Below, piece after piece: positions 6,621 to 14,134 of a stretch of DNA of 15,760 nucleotides. How positions within the stretch are numbered: position 1 is the first letter of the stretch; every line of letters begins with the position of its first letter. Location of the stretch: positions 1 through 15,760 of the forward strand of contig CALMMC010000090.1 of NCBI GenBank assembly GCA_937868205.1, given 5' to 3'. Below the pieces are notes generated by a model. The model saw only the letters and a list, made by a program, of their open reading frames with translations, did not search any database and was not told the DNA's origin. The stretch is from JAAZPG01 sp012797375 (GTDB lineage Bacteria > Acidobacteriota > Aminicenantia > Aminicenantales > UBA4085). Position numbers and translations under genes: made by a program.

Positions 6621-8083
6621 ATCTGACCGATCTCCTCCAGGGAATTCCCGTCGTGTCGCTCGAAGGCGATCCGAAGCTCGAGATTTCCGGCTTGGCCTAC
6701 GCCTCGGCCGCCGTCCGCCCCGGCTTTCTTTTCGCCGCTTGGAAAGGCACTCTCCGCGACGGATTCGAGTTCGTCGACGAGGCCGTCGGGCGCGGCGCGG
6801 CCGCCGTCCTCTCCGACCGCCCCCGGCCCGAGGGGCGGGACGTCGCCTGGATCCAGGTTTTCAACCCGCGCGAGGCCCTGGCCCTGGCCGCGGCCAATTT
6901 CTACGGCCGGCCGGCCGCCCGGATGAAAATCGTCGGGATCACCGGGACCAAGGGCAAGACGACGATTTCCTACATCCTCGAATCCATCCTCAGGCAGGCC
7001 GGATACGCCGTCGGCGTCATCGGGACGATCTCCCACCGCGGCCCCGGCTTCGAGCTCCAGGCCTCCCGGACCACCCCGGAATCGGTCGACCTCCAGCGCA
7101 TGCTCAAGGAAATGGCCGATCGGGGCGTCACCCACTGCCTCATGGAAGTCTCGTCCCATTCGCTCGAGCTTCACCGGGTCTCCGGGATCGGCTTCGACGT
7201 GGCCGTGTTCACCAACCTCTCGGGGGAACACCTCGACTTCCACCGGACGATGGAAGACTATTTCGAGGCCAAGAAAAAGCTCTTTTTCCTCAACGCCAAG
7301 AAGAGAACGGCGGTCATCAACCTGGACGATTCCTGGAGCCGGCGCCTTATCGCCGAGCTTCCGATGACCACCGTCACCTTCGGCCTCGAGCCGGAGGCCT
7401 TGGTCCGGGCCGAACGGCCGAAATTCAGCGGGTCGGGGATCGAGGCCGTCGTTTCCTATCCCGGCGGCCGGATTCCCATCGTTTCCCCCCTGGCCGGGCG
7501 GCACAACCTGTCCAATCTCCTGGCCGCGTTCGCCGTCTCCTTGGCCCTCGGCGTCCCCGTGGCCGTGATCAAGGAGGGAATCGCCGGACTCGGCCAGATT
7601 CCCGGCCGCTTCGAGAAAGTCGAGAACTCCCTCGGTTTCCACGTCATCGTCGACTATGCCCACACCGACGCCTCCCTCCAAAGCCTGCTCGAGACCGTCC
7701 GGGATCTCAAGCCGGCCCGGATACTCCTGGTGTTCGGGGCGGGCGGCGACCGCGACCGGGCCAAGCGCCCCCGGATGGGGGCCGTCGCGGCCCGGTACGC
7801 CGACTGGACGTTTCTCACGTCGGACAATCCCCGGAGCGAGGATCCGGCGGCGATCATCGCCGAGATCGAGGCGGGATTCACGGCCGCCGGCGGCGCGAAA
7901 CACACCATCATCCCCGACCGCCGCGAGGCGATCGCCCGGGCCCTGGCCGAAGCCGGCGAAGGCGACTTCGTCGTCCTGGCCGGCAAGGGACACGAAACGA
8001 CCCAGACATCCGGGACAAACGTCAAGCCGTTCAGCGACGCCGGCGTCGCCCGGGACATCCTGGCGGCCATGGAGAAGAAATAA
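6617..8083 (+). CDS. murE: UDP-MurNAc-L-Ala-D-Glu:meso-diaminopimelate ligase MurE
   Basis: This 488-residue cytoplasmic Mur ligase adds the third stem residue using ATP. The P-loop is GITGTKGKTT (107-116). SSHSLELHR (179-187) and GEHLDFHRTMEDYF (203-216) are central-domain motifs, and Lys219 is the likely carbamylated lysine. The C-terminal domain shows DYAHTDASL (346-354) and GKGHE (457-461). The specificity motif is D403-N-P-R406, which marks meso-diaminopimelate enzymes; L-lysine enzymes differ here. Peptidoglycan in this organism is therefore predicted to be mDAP-type. The ATG overlaps the ftsI stop as ATGA, with AGGAGG 10 bases before it. The murF start follows the TAA after 2 bases. 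Confidence 0.97.
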   Translation: MNLTDLLQGIPVVSLEGDPKLEISGLAYASAAVRPGFLFAAWKGTLRDGFEFVDEAVGRGAAAVLSDRPRPEGRDVAWIQVFNPREALALAAANFYGRPAARMKIVGITGTKGKTTISYILESILRQAGYAVGVIGTISHRGPGFELQASRTTPESVDLQRMLKEMADRGVTHCLMEVSSHSLELHRVSGIGFDVAVFTNLSGEHLDFHRTMEDYFEAKKKLFFLNAKKRTAVINLDDSWSRRLIAELPMTTVTFGLEPEALVRAERPKFSGSGIEAVVSYPGGRIPIVSPLAGRHNLSNLLAAFAVSLALGVPVAVIKEGIAGLGQIPGRFEKVENSLGFHVIVDYAHTDASLQSLLETVRDLKPARILLVFGAGGDRDRAKRPRMGAVAARYADWTFLTSDNPRSEDPAAIIAEIEAGFTAAGGAKHTIIPDRREAIARALAEAGEGDFVVLAGKGHETTQTSGTNVKPFSDAGVARDILAAMEKK

Positions 8084-8085
8084 CC

Positions 8086-9474
8086 ATGGCCCGTCTGCGC
8101 GCCTCCGAAATCGCCGCGGCCGCCGGGGGAACGGTCCTCCAGGGCGACCGGGGGGCCGTTTTTTCTTCGTTCGGCCTCGATTCCCGAACGATCGAGCGCG
8201 GCGGGCTGTTCTTCGCCCTTGTGGCCGGACGGGACGGCCATGACTTCGTGCCGGACGCGGCCGCCCGCGGAGCCGCCGGGGCCGTCGTCTCCCGCGGCGT
8301 CCCGGCCGCCGACAAGTCGTTCGTTCTCATCAAGACCGCGGACACGGCCGCGGCTCTCCAGGACCTGGCCCGGTCGGTTCTCGTCCGCCATCCGGCCAAG
8401 GTCGTCGGCGTCACCGGCAGCGTCGGCAAAACAACGACCAAGGAGTTCATCGCCGCCCTTCTGGGGACGATCTTCCGGGTCCATAAATCCGAGGGAAACC
8501 TCAACAACCATCTCGGCCTGTCCCTTTCCGTGCTCCGCCTCGAGACGGAGCACGAGGTCGCCGTCTTGGAGATGGGCATGAGCGCGGCCGGGGAGATCCG
8601 GCGGCTGACCGGGATCGCCCCGCCGGACGTGGCCGTCGTCACGAACGTCGCCCCCGTCCATCTGGCCTTTTTTGAATCGCTCCAGGCCGTGGCCGAGGCG
8701 AAGGCGGAAATCCTTGAGGGACTGAAGCCGGACGGCACGGCCGTCCTCAACGCCGACGACCCCTGGAGCAAGACCCTCGCCGACCGGGCCCCGGGGCGGG
8801 TCATCACCTTCGGCTTCAGCCAAGACGCCGAAGTCCGGGCTTCCGGGATGGCCTACGCGGGATATGACGGCCTCCAGTTCCGCCTGCATTACGACGGGGC
8901 CGCCCGCGAAGTCACTCTCCCCTTTCTGACCGGCGGCCAGGTGGAAAATTTCCTGGCCGCCCTCGGGGTCGCCGCGGCCTTCGGCCTCGGCTGGGAGACC
9001 CTGAAGCCGGCTTTGGCCGTCCTCGCCCCGGCGGCCAAGCGGGGAAACATCATCCGCCTGGCCCGGGGAATCACGGTCATCGACGACACGTACAACTCCA
9101 ATCCGCGGGCCCTGGACATGGCCCTCCGCAGCTACATCAACCTTCCGGCCGGCCGATGGGTGGCTGTCCTCGGCGACATGCTCGAGCTCGGCCCGGAAGG
9201 GGATCAATACCACGAAGACGCCGGGCGGACCGCCGGGCGCTTGGGTTGGGACATCGTCGCGGCCGTCGGGCCCGCGGCCCGGCGGATCGCGGCCGGAGCC
9301 CGGGCCGAGGGCCTGGACGCGGCCCGGGCCCCGGAATTCGCCTCGAGCGAGGAAGCCGCGGCGAAGCTTCCGGCCATGCTCAAGGCCGACGACCTGGTCC
9401 TGGTCAAGGGATCCCGGGGCGTACGGATGGAACGGATCATCGAGCGGCTGACCGCCCTCATGAAGGAGAACTGA
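8086..9474 (+). CDS. murF: UDP-MurNAc-tripeptide:D-Ala-D-Ala ligase MurF
   Basis: This 462-residue cytoplasmic ligase joins D-Ala-D-Ala to the tripeptide, completing the pentapeptide. Motifs are the P-loop GVTGSVGKTTTKE (108-120), LEMGMS (161-166), DDTYNSNP (333-340), LGDMLELG (362-369) and KGSRGVRME (441-449), all as expected for MurF. The reading frame stays open far upstream through murE, but homology begins only at MARLRASEIAAAAGG. The ATG at 8086, two bases after the murE stop, is the sensible start. A GGAG lies 11 bases before it, a little far, so translational coupling to murE may matter. The D-Ala-D-Ala ligase gene (ddl) is not in the window. Confidence 0.97.
   Translation: MARLRASEIAAAAGGTVLQGDRGAVFSSFGLDSRTIERGGLFFALVAGRDGHDFVPDAAARGAAGAVVSRGVPAADKSFVLIKTADTAAALQDLARSVLVRHPAKVVGVTGSVGKTTTKEFIAALLGTIFRVHKSEGNLNNHLGLSLSVLRLETEHEVAVLEMGMSAAGEIRRLTGIAPPDVAVVTNVAPVHLAFFESLQAVAEAKAEILEGLKPDGTAVLNADDPWSKTLADRAPGRVITFGFSQDAEVRASGMAYAGYDGLQFRLHYDGAAREVTLPFLTGGQVENFLAALGVAAAFGLGWETLKPALAVLAPAAKRGNIIRLARGITVIDDTYNSNPRALDMALRSYINLPAGRWVAVLGDMLELGPEGDQYHEDAGRTAGRLGWDIVAAVGPAARRIAAGARAEGLDAARAPEFASSEEAAAKLPAMLKADDLVLVKGSRGVRMERIIERLTALMKEN
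9463..9468 (+). promoter_or_regulatory. Ribosome binding site AAGGAG for GTG-started mraY
   Basis: AAGGAG lies inside the last codons of murF, 7 bases before a GTG at 9476. It supports GTG as the mraY start, the only non-ATG start among the complete genes of the cluster. Confidence 0.75.
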
Positions 9475-9475
9475 C

Positions 9476-10564
9476 GTGCTGTACGCCCTTTTTAAAACCC
9501 TCCAGGCGTCGGTTCCGGATTTCAACCTGTTCCGCTACATCACCGTCCGGACCGCTCTGGCCGGGATCACGGCGATGGTCCTGGTCCTGTTCCTCGGCCC
9601 CGCCTTCATCCGCGGGCTCCGGCGCTTCCAGGTCGGCCAATTCGTCCGCTCGGACGGACCGGCTTCCCACCTGAGCAAGCAGGGCACGCCGACGATGGGC
9701 GGCCTCCTGATCATCACGGCCACGATCGTCCCCGTCCTTCTCTGGGGCAACCTGGCCAACACGTACGTCCTGTTGACAATGGGGACGATGATCGCCTTCG
9801 GCGGGATCGGGTTCCTCGACGACTACATGAAGGTCCGGAAAAAGCAGTCCCGCGGCCTCTTCGCCCGGAGCAAGCTGCTGTTCCAGATCCTCCTGGCGGC
9901 CGTTTTCGCCCTGTTCGTCATGCTCCTGAGCGCCAACGGGGATTTCAACCTCCATCTTTTCTTCCCCATTCTCAAGAGATGGGCGCCCTATCTCGGCTGG
10001 CTCTACGCCCCCTGGATCGTTTTCATCGTCGTGTCCTCGACCAACGCCGTCAACCTGGCCGACGGATTGGACGGCCTGGCCATCGGCCTGACCCTGATCG
10101 GGGCCGCGGCCCTGACCGCCCTGACGTATATCGCCGGCCACGCCGCGTTTTCCAATTACCTGTACATCGCCCGCGTCCCCCTGGCCGCGGAGCTCACCGT
10201 CTTCGGCGGCGCGCTCGTCGGGGCCTGCCTCGGCTTCCTCTGGTTCAACAGCCATCCGGCCCAGGTGTACATGGGCGATGTGGGCGCCCTTTCCCTGGGA
10301 GCGACGCTGGCCGCCGTCGCCATCCTCATCAAGCAGGAATTCTTGATCTTCGCCGTGGGGGGCGTTTTCATCCTCGAAGCCGTCTCGGTCCTTCTGCAAG
10401 TGTCCTACTTCAAAGCGACCAAGGGGAAACGCCTCTTCAAGATGGCCCCCCTTCATCATCACTTCGAGCTTTTAGGCTGGCCGGAGGAGAAGGTCGTCGT
10501 CCGGTTCTGGATCCTCGGCCTCATCTTCGCTTTCTTCAGCCTGGCCACGTTGAAATTGAGATGA
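9476..10564 (+). CDS. mraY: Phospho-MurNAc-pentapeptide translocase MraY
   Basis: This 362-residue polytopic membrane enzyme transfers phospho-MurNAc-pentapeptide to undecaprenyl phosphate, making lipid I on the inner face of the membrane. It aligns along its whole length with the remembered E. coli protein (about 360 residues). Key motifs are GTPTMGGLL (70-78), the catalytic pair Asp115-Asp116 in FLDDYMK, NAVNLADGLDGLA (190-202), YMGDVGALSLG (265-275, Asp268 at the active site) and the MAPLHHHFELLGWPE block (323-337, His327-329). About ten hydrophobic segments fit the family. Translation starts at GTG, one base after the murF stop, with AAGGAG 7 bases upstream. The stop overlaps the murD start as ATGA. 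Confidence 0.98.
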   Translation: MLYALFKTLQASVPDFNLFRYITVRTALAGITAMVLVLFLGPAFIRGLRRFQVGQFVRSDGPASHLSKQGTPTMGGLLIITATIVPVLLWGNLANTYVLLTMGTMIAFGGIGFLDDYMKVRKKQSRGLFARSKLLFQILLAAVFALFVMLLSANGDFNLHLFFPILKRWAPYLGWLYAPWIVFIVVSSTNAVNLADGLDGLAIGLTLIGAAALTALTYIAGHAAFSNYLYIARVPLAAELTVFGGALVGACLGFLWFNSHPAQVYMGDVGALSLGATLAAVAILIKQEFLIFAVGGVFILEAVSVLLQVSYFKATKGKRLFKMAPLHHHFELLGWPEEKVVVRFWILGLIFAFFSLATLKLR

Positions 10565-11925
10565 CCATGAATTTGGATGGACGGAACGTGCTGGTGGTCG
10601 GCCTGGCCCGGACGGGCGAGGCGACGGCCGCGTTCCTTCTCCGCCGCGGAGCCCGGGTGACCGTCACGGAGAGCAAGTCCCGGGCGGAGCTCGGTTCCAA
10701 GGCCGAGACCTGGGTCCGGCGCGGAGTGACGCTCGAAGCCGGCGGCCACACGCCGGCCGCCTTTCTCGAGGCCGATTTGATCATCCCCAGCCCGGGCGTG
10801 CCCCGGCTTCCCGAGATCGCGGCCGCCCGGGACCGCGGAATCCCCGTCTGGTCGGAGATCGAGCTGGCGTCCCGTTTTCTGAAAGGCTCGATCGTCGGCC
10901 TCACCGGGACGAACGGAAAATCGACGACGACGACCCTCCTTCACCGCATCCTGAAGGACGCCGGCCGCCCGGCCTTCCTGGCCGGCAACATCGGCACGCC
11001 CCTGATCTCCTTCGTCGACCGGAGCCGCGACGATCATCTCTACGTCACCGAAATCTCGAGCTTCCAGCTGGAATACATCCACGCCTTCCGGGCGCGGCTG
11101 GCCCTGGTTTTGAATCTGTCCGGCAATCATCTGGATTGGCACGGAACGATGGACGATTACGCCGCGGCCAAGGCCAAGCTCGTCCTCGGCCAGAAAGCCG
11201 GGGACGCGGCCGTCCTCAACCGCGAGGACGCCCGGGTCTGGGCCTGGAAGGAGGCGGCGGTCTCCGACGTCTTCGCCTTCAGCGGCAAGCGGCCGGTCCG
11301 CCGGGGCGCGTTCGTCCGCGACGGCTGGGTGGTCGTCCGCGACGGCGGCGACGAGCGGCGGATCCTTCCCGTGTCCGAGATCAAGCTCCCCGGCCTCCAC
11401 AACCGGGAGAACGTCCTGGCCGCGGCGGCCGCCGCCAGAATCCTCGGGGTCGCCCCTTCCCGGATCCGGGCCTCCGTCCGCGGCTTCCGCGGCCTCGAGC
11501 ACCGTCTCGAGCCGGTCGCCACCGTCGGCGGCGTTTCCTTCATCAACGACTCCAAGGCCACGACCGTGGACGCGACCCTCAAGGCCCTGGCCGGCTTCAC
11601 CCGGCCGGTCGTTCTCATCCTCGGCGGCAAGGACAAGGGATCCGATTTCCGGCCGCTCCGGAAGGCCGTCCGGCGGGGCGTCAAAGCGGTGGTCCTCGTC
11701 GGCTCCGCCCGGGAAAAAATCCGGGAAGCCCTCGCCGGGACCGTTCCCCTGATCGAGGCCGACACTTACCCGGAGGTTGTCCGGGCGGCCCGGGCCGCGG
11801 CCGCGCCCGGCGACATCGTCCTGCTCGCCCCGGCCTGCACGAGCTGGGACATGTTCCGGAACTTCGAGGAGCGCGGCCGGGTGTTCAAACGGGAAGTCCG
11901 CCGGCTGGCCCGGAGAAAGGGATAA
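10561..11925 (+). CDS. murD: UDP-MurNAc-L-alanine:D-glutamate ligase MurD
   Basis: This 454-residue cytoplasmic ligase adds D-Glu, the product of the nearby murI, to UDP-MurNAc-L-Ala. It has an N-terminal nucleotide-sugar-binding fold starting VLVVGLARTG (10-19), the P-loop GLTGTNGKSTT (113-123), EISSFQLE (164-171), the metal-site region NHLDWHGTMDDY (189-200) with Lys204 as likely carbamylated lysine, EHRLE (313-317), NDSKATT (329-335), GGKDKG (355-360) and LLAPACTSWDMF (421-432). The Trp in the last motif replaces the usual Phe. Two starts are possible: ATG 10561 (ATGA overlap with mraY) or ATG 10567, two codons later. Neither has a strong ribosome site, so coupling to mraY translation is likely. 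Four-base overlaps recur in this cluster, favouring 10561. Confidence 0.97.
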   Translation: MTMNLDGRNVLVVGLARTGEATAAFLLRRGARVTVTESKSRAELGSKAETWVRRGVTLEAGGHTPAAFLEADLIIPSPGVPRLPEIAAARDRGIPVWSEIELASRFLKGSIVGLTGTNGKSTTTTLLHRILKDAGRPAFLAGNIGTPLISFVDRSRDDHLYVTEISSFQLEYIHAFRARLALVLNLSGNHLDWHGTMDDYAAAKAKLVLGQKAGDAAVLNREDARVWAWKEAAVSDVFAFSGKRPVRRGAFVRDGWVVVRDGGDERRILPVSEIKLPGLHNRENVLAAAAAARILGVAPSRIRASVRGFRGLEHRLEPVATVGGVSFINDSKATTVDATLKALAGFTRPVVLILGGKDKGSDFRPLRKAVRRGVKAVVLVGSAREKIREALAGTVPLIEADTYPEVVRAARAAAAPGDIVLLAPACTSWDMFRNFEERGRVFKREVRRLARRKG

Positions 11926-11930
11926 CGACG

Positions 11931-13043
11931 ATGGAAACCTACCGCCGGCACTCCCTGGACAAGCGGATGCTGTACGCGACGATCATCCTCATGGTCTTCG
12001 GGCTGGTCATGATCATGAGCGCCTCCGGGGTCTACGCCGAGCAAACCTACCAGAAAAAGCTCTACTTCTTCCTTCAGCAGCTCGGCGGATTCGCCGTCGT
12101 CCTGGTCCTGGTTGCGATTCTTCTCAACATCCGCCGGCCGGTTTATAAGAGCCCGATCGTCATTTTCGGCCTTCTCGGCCTGACGTTCGGCCTGCTTCTC
12201 CTGGCCCTTCTCCTCCCTCCGGTCGCCCGGACGAACCGGTGGGTTCTCCTGGGCGGAGTCCGCTTCCAGCCGTCGGAGCTGGCCAAGCTCAGCCTGGTCC
12301 TGTTTCTGGCCTGGTACGTCGACCGCAAACGGGAAAAAATCCGCGAATTCCGAACCCTCCTTCCCCCCATGGGCGTGGTCGTTCTTTTCACCTTCCTCAT
12401 CATCCGGGAGCCCGACTTCGGCACGGCCGTCCTGATCCTGGCCCTCTGCCTGGTCGTCCTCTTCGTGGGCGGGGTCCGGCCGAAGCATTTCGCCGTGATG
12501 AGCGCCGTGTTGGCTCCCCCGGTTCTTTTTTACCTTTTTTCGGCGCCCTACCGCGTCAACCGGCTCATGGCCTTCTTTTCCCCGCAAACGAGCGTGGAAA
12601 ACCTCAACTTCCAGGTCGCCCAATCCAAGCTCGCGGTCGCCTCGGGCGGATTGTTCGGCGTGAGCCCCGGCGAGAGCGTCCAGAAAATGTTCTTTCTCCC
12701 CTGTTCCCACACCGATTTCATCTTCGCCATCATCGGCGAGGAGACGGGCCTGATCGGCACGATCATCCTGGTTTCGGTCTACTCCTTCCTGGTCTGGCGA
12801 GGGATCAAGATTTCGATGAACGCGCCCGATTTCTTCAGTCAGGTCGCGGCCGCCGGGTTGACCCTCTTCCTCGGCTTCCAGGCCCTGCTCAACATCACGG
12901 TCGTTCTCGGGCTCGCCCCGGCCAAGGGCGTTCCCCTTCCCCTGGTCAGCTTCGGGCGGTCGTCGCTTTTCTGCACGATGCTGGCCATCGGCGTCCTGCT
13001 GCACATCTCCCAGCGGCGGAGCGAGGTCAGGAGGATCGTATGA
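11931..13043 (+). CDS. ftsW: Septal peptidoglycan glycosyltransferase FtsW (SEDS family)
   Basis: This 370-residue protein with about ten membrane segments polymerises lipid II at the septum together with FtsI. SEDS signatures are NRWVLLGGVRFQPSELAKL (102-120), EPDFGTA (160-166), the QSKLAVASGGLFG stretch (231-243) and FLPCSHTDFIFAIIGEE (255-271), whose Asp262 corresponds to the aspartate shown to be essential in RodA and FtsW. The late loop reads PLPLVSFGRSS (335-345), where nearly all relatives have a Gly-Gly pair; Arg343 replaces the second Gly. RodA is the paralogue, but position between murD and murG identifies FtsW. The ATG at 11931 is 5 bases after murD, with AAAGGG about 9 bases upstream. 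The stop overlaps the murG start as ATGA. Confidence 0.96.
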   Translation: METYRRHSLDKRMLYATIILMVFGLVMIMSASGVYAEQTYQKKLYFFLQQLGGFAVVLVLVAILLNIRRPVYKSPIVIFGLLGLTFGLLLLALLLPPVARTNRWVLLGGVRFQPSELAKLSLVLFLAWYVDRKREKIREFRTLLPPMGVVVLFTFLIIREPDFGTAVLILALCLVVLFVGGVRPKHFAVMSAVLAPPVLFYLFSAPYRVNRLMAFFSPQTSVENLNFQVAQSKLAVASGGLFGVSPGESVQKMFFLPCSHTDFIFAIIGEETGLIGTIILVSVYSFLVWRGIKISMNAPDFFSQVAAAGLTLFLGFQALLNITVVLGLAPAKGVPLPLVSFGRSSLFCTMLAIGVLLHISQRRSEVRRIV

Positions 13044-14125
13044 CCGGACGGCGGGTCGTCATCTGCGGCGGCGGGACGGGGGGCCACCTGTTCCCGGCTC
13101 TGGTCCTCGGCCGGACGCTCCGGGAGAAGGATCCGGAGATCGAGGTGACTTTCATCGGCAGCGACCGGGCCGAGGAGCGGGCCCTGATGGCCCGCCACGG
13201 CGTGCCGTTCATCGCCCTGAGGGTCGAGGGTCTGAAAGGGCGGGGGCTCCGGAGCCTGAAAAGCCTGGCTCTTCTCCCCTTCGCCTTGGCCCGGTCCTTC
13301 CGCATCCTCCGCCGGATCCGTCCGGGCCTCGTCGTCGGCGTCGGCTCGTACAGCTCGGGAACGGTCGTGCTGGCCGCCTCGCGGATGAAAATCCCGATCC
13401 TCCTCCTGGAACAGAACGCCGTTCCGGGATTCACCAACCGGCGCCTGCTCGGCCGGGCCGAAAAAGTCGCGGCCGCTTTCCAGGCGTCCCTCGTCCACCT
13501 CAAGGGCAAGGGCGTTTTCCTGGGCAACCCCGTCCGGCCGGAATTTTCCCGCCTTCCCCGGAAAATCCACAACGGACGCTTCGAGCTCTTGATCTTCGGC
13601 GGAAGCCAGGGCTCGCATTTCCTCAACACCGCCGTGACCGCCGCTCTTCCCTTTCTCCGCCGGTGGAAAGACCGCCTCCGGATCGTCCACCAAACCGGGA
13701 AAGCCGATCTGGCCGAAGTCCGGCGGAGCTACGCCCAGGACGGCTTCCCCGATTCCATCGTCGAGCCCTTCTTCGACGACATGCCGGCCCGGTTCGGAGA
13801 AGCCGATCTCGTCGTCGCCCGGGCCGGGGCGACGACCTGCGCCGAGCTCATCGCCGCCCGCAAGGCGGCCATCCTCGTTCCCTTTGCCGGGGCGGCCGAC
13901 GACCATCAGCGAAAGAACGCCGAGATCCTGGCCGAAGCCGGCGGGGTGGACGTCATCCTCGAGCCCGAGTGGTCGCCCCAGCGCTTCGTCGCGACCCTCG
14001 GCGGCTTGATCGACCGGCCGGAGCGGCTGACGGCGATGGAAGACGCCCTGGCCGGCTTGGCCGTGGAGGACGCGGCCGGAAAGACGGCGGATTTGGCCCT
14101 GAGCCTGATGGCCCGGAGGAAATAG
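13040..14125 (+). CDS. murG: Lipid II synthase MurG (UDP-GlcNAc transferase)
   Basis: This 361-residue GT28 glycosyltransferase adds GlcNAc from UDP-GlcNAc to lipid I at the inner membrane face. The first glycine-rich loop is GGGTGGHLFPA (10-20). VGVGSYSSG (99-107) and LEQNAVPGFTNR (123-134) form the acceptor side. The second half has GGSQGS (187-192), HQTG (217-220), the RAGATTCAEL block (261-270) and the UDP-GlcNAc-binding AADDHQRKNAE (285-295). A basic and hydrophobic patch around 67-92 fits the known membrane-association surface. A perfect AGGAGG at 13029-13034 sits 5 bases before the ATG. This start overlaps the ftsW stop by 4 bases, and the frame upstream of it lies over ftsW and carries no homology. 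Confidence 0.98.
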   Translation: MTGRRVVICGGGTGGHLFPALVLGRTLREKDPEIEVTFIGSDRAEERALMARHGVPFIALRVEGLKGRGLRSLKSLALLPFALARSFRILRRIRPGLVVGVGSYSSGTVVLAASRMKIPILLLEQNAVPGFTNRRLLGRAEKVAAAFQASLVHLKGKGVFLGNPVRPEFSRLPRKIHNGRFELLIFGGSQGSHFLNTAVTAALPFLRRWKDRLRIVHQTGKADLAEVRRSYAQDGFPDSIVEPFFDDMPARFGEADLVVARAGATTCAELIAARKAAILVPFAGAADDHQRKNAEILAEAGGVDVILEPEWSPQRFVATLGGLIDRPERLTAMEDALAGLAVEDAAGKTADLALSLMARRK

Positions 14126-14134
14126 GAGAATCGC

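Noticed and set aside
6271..8085. Long in-frame upstream extension of murF through ftsI and murE
   Set aside because: The translated stretch is Arg/Pro-rich with no homology, and MurF homology and a proper start begin at 8086.
9979..10560. In-frame upstream extension of murD through mraY
   Set aside because: The extension is an out-of-frame reading of mraY, and MurD homology begins at the ATG region 10561-10567.
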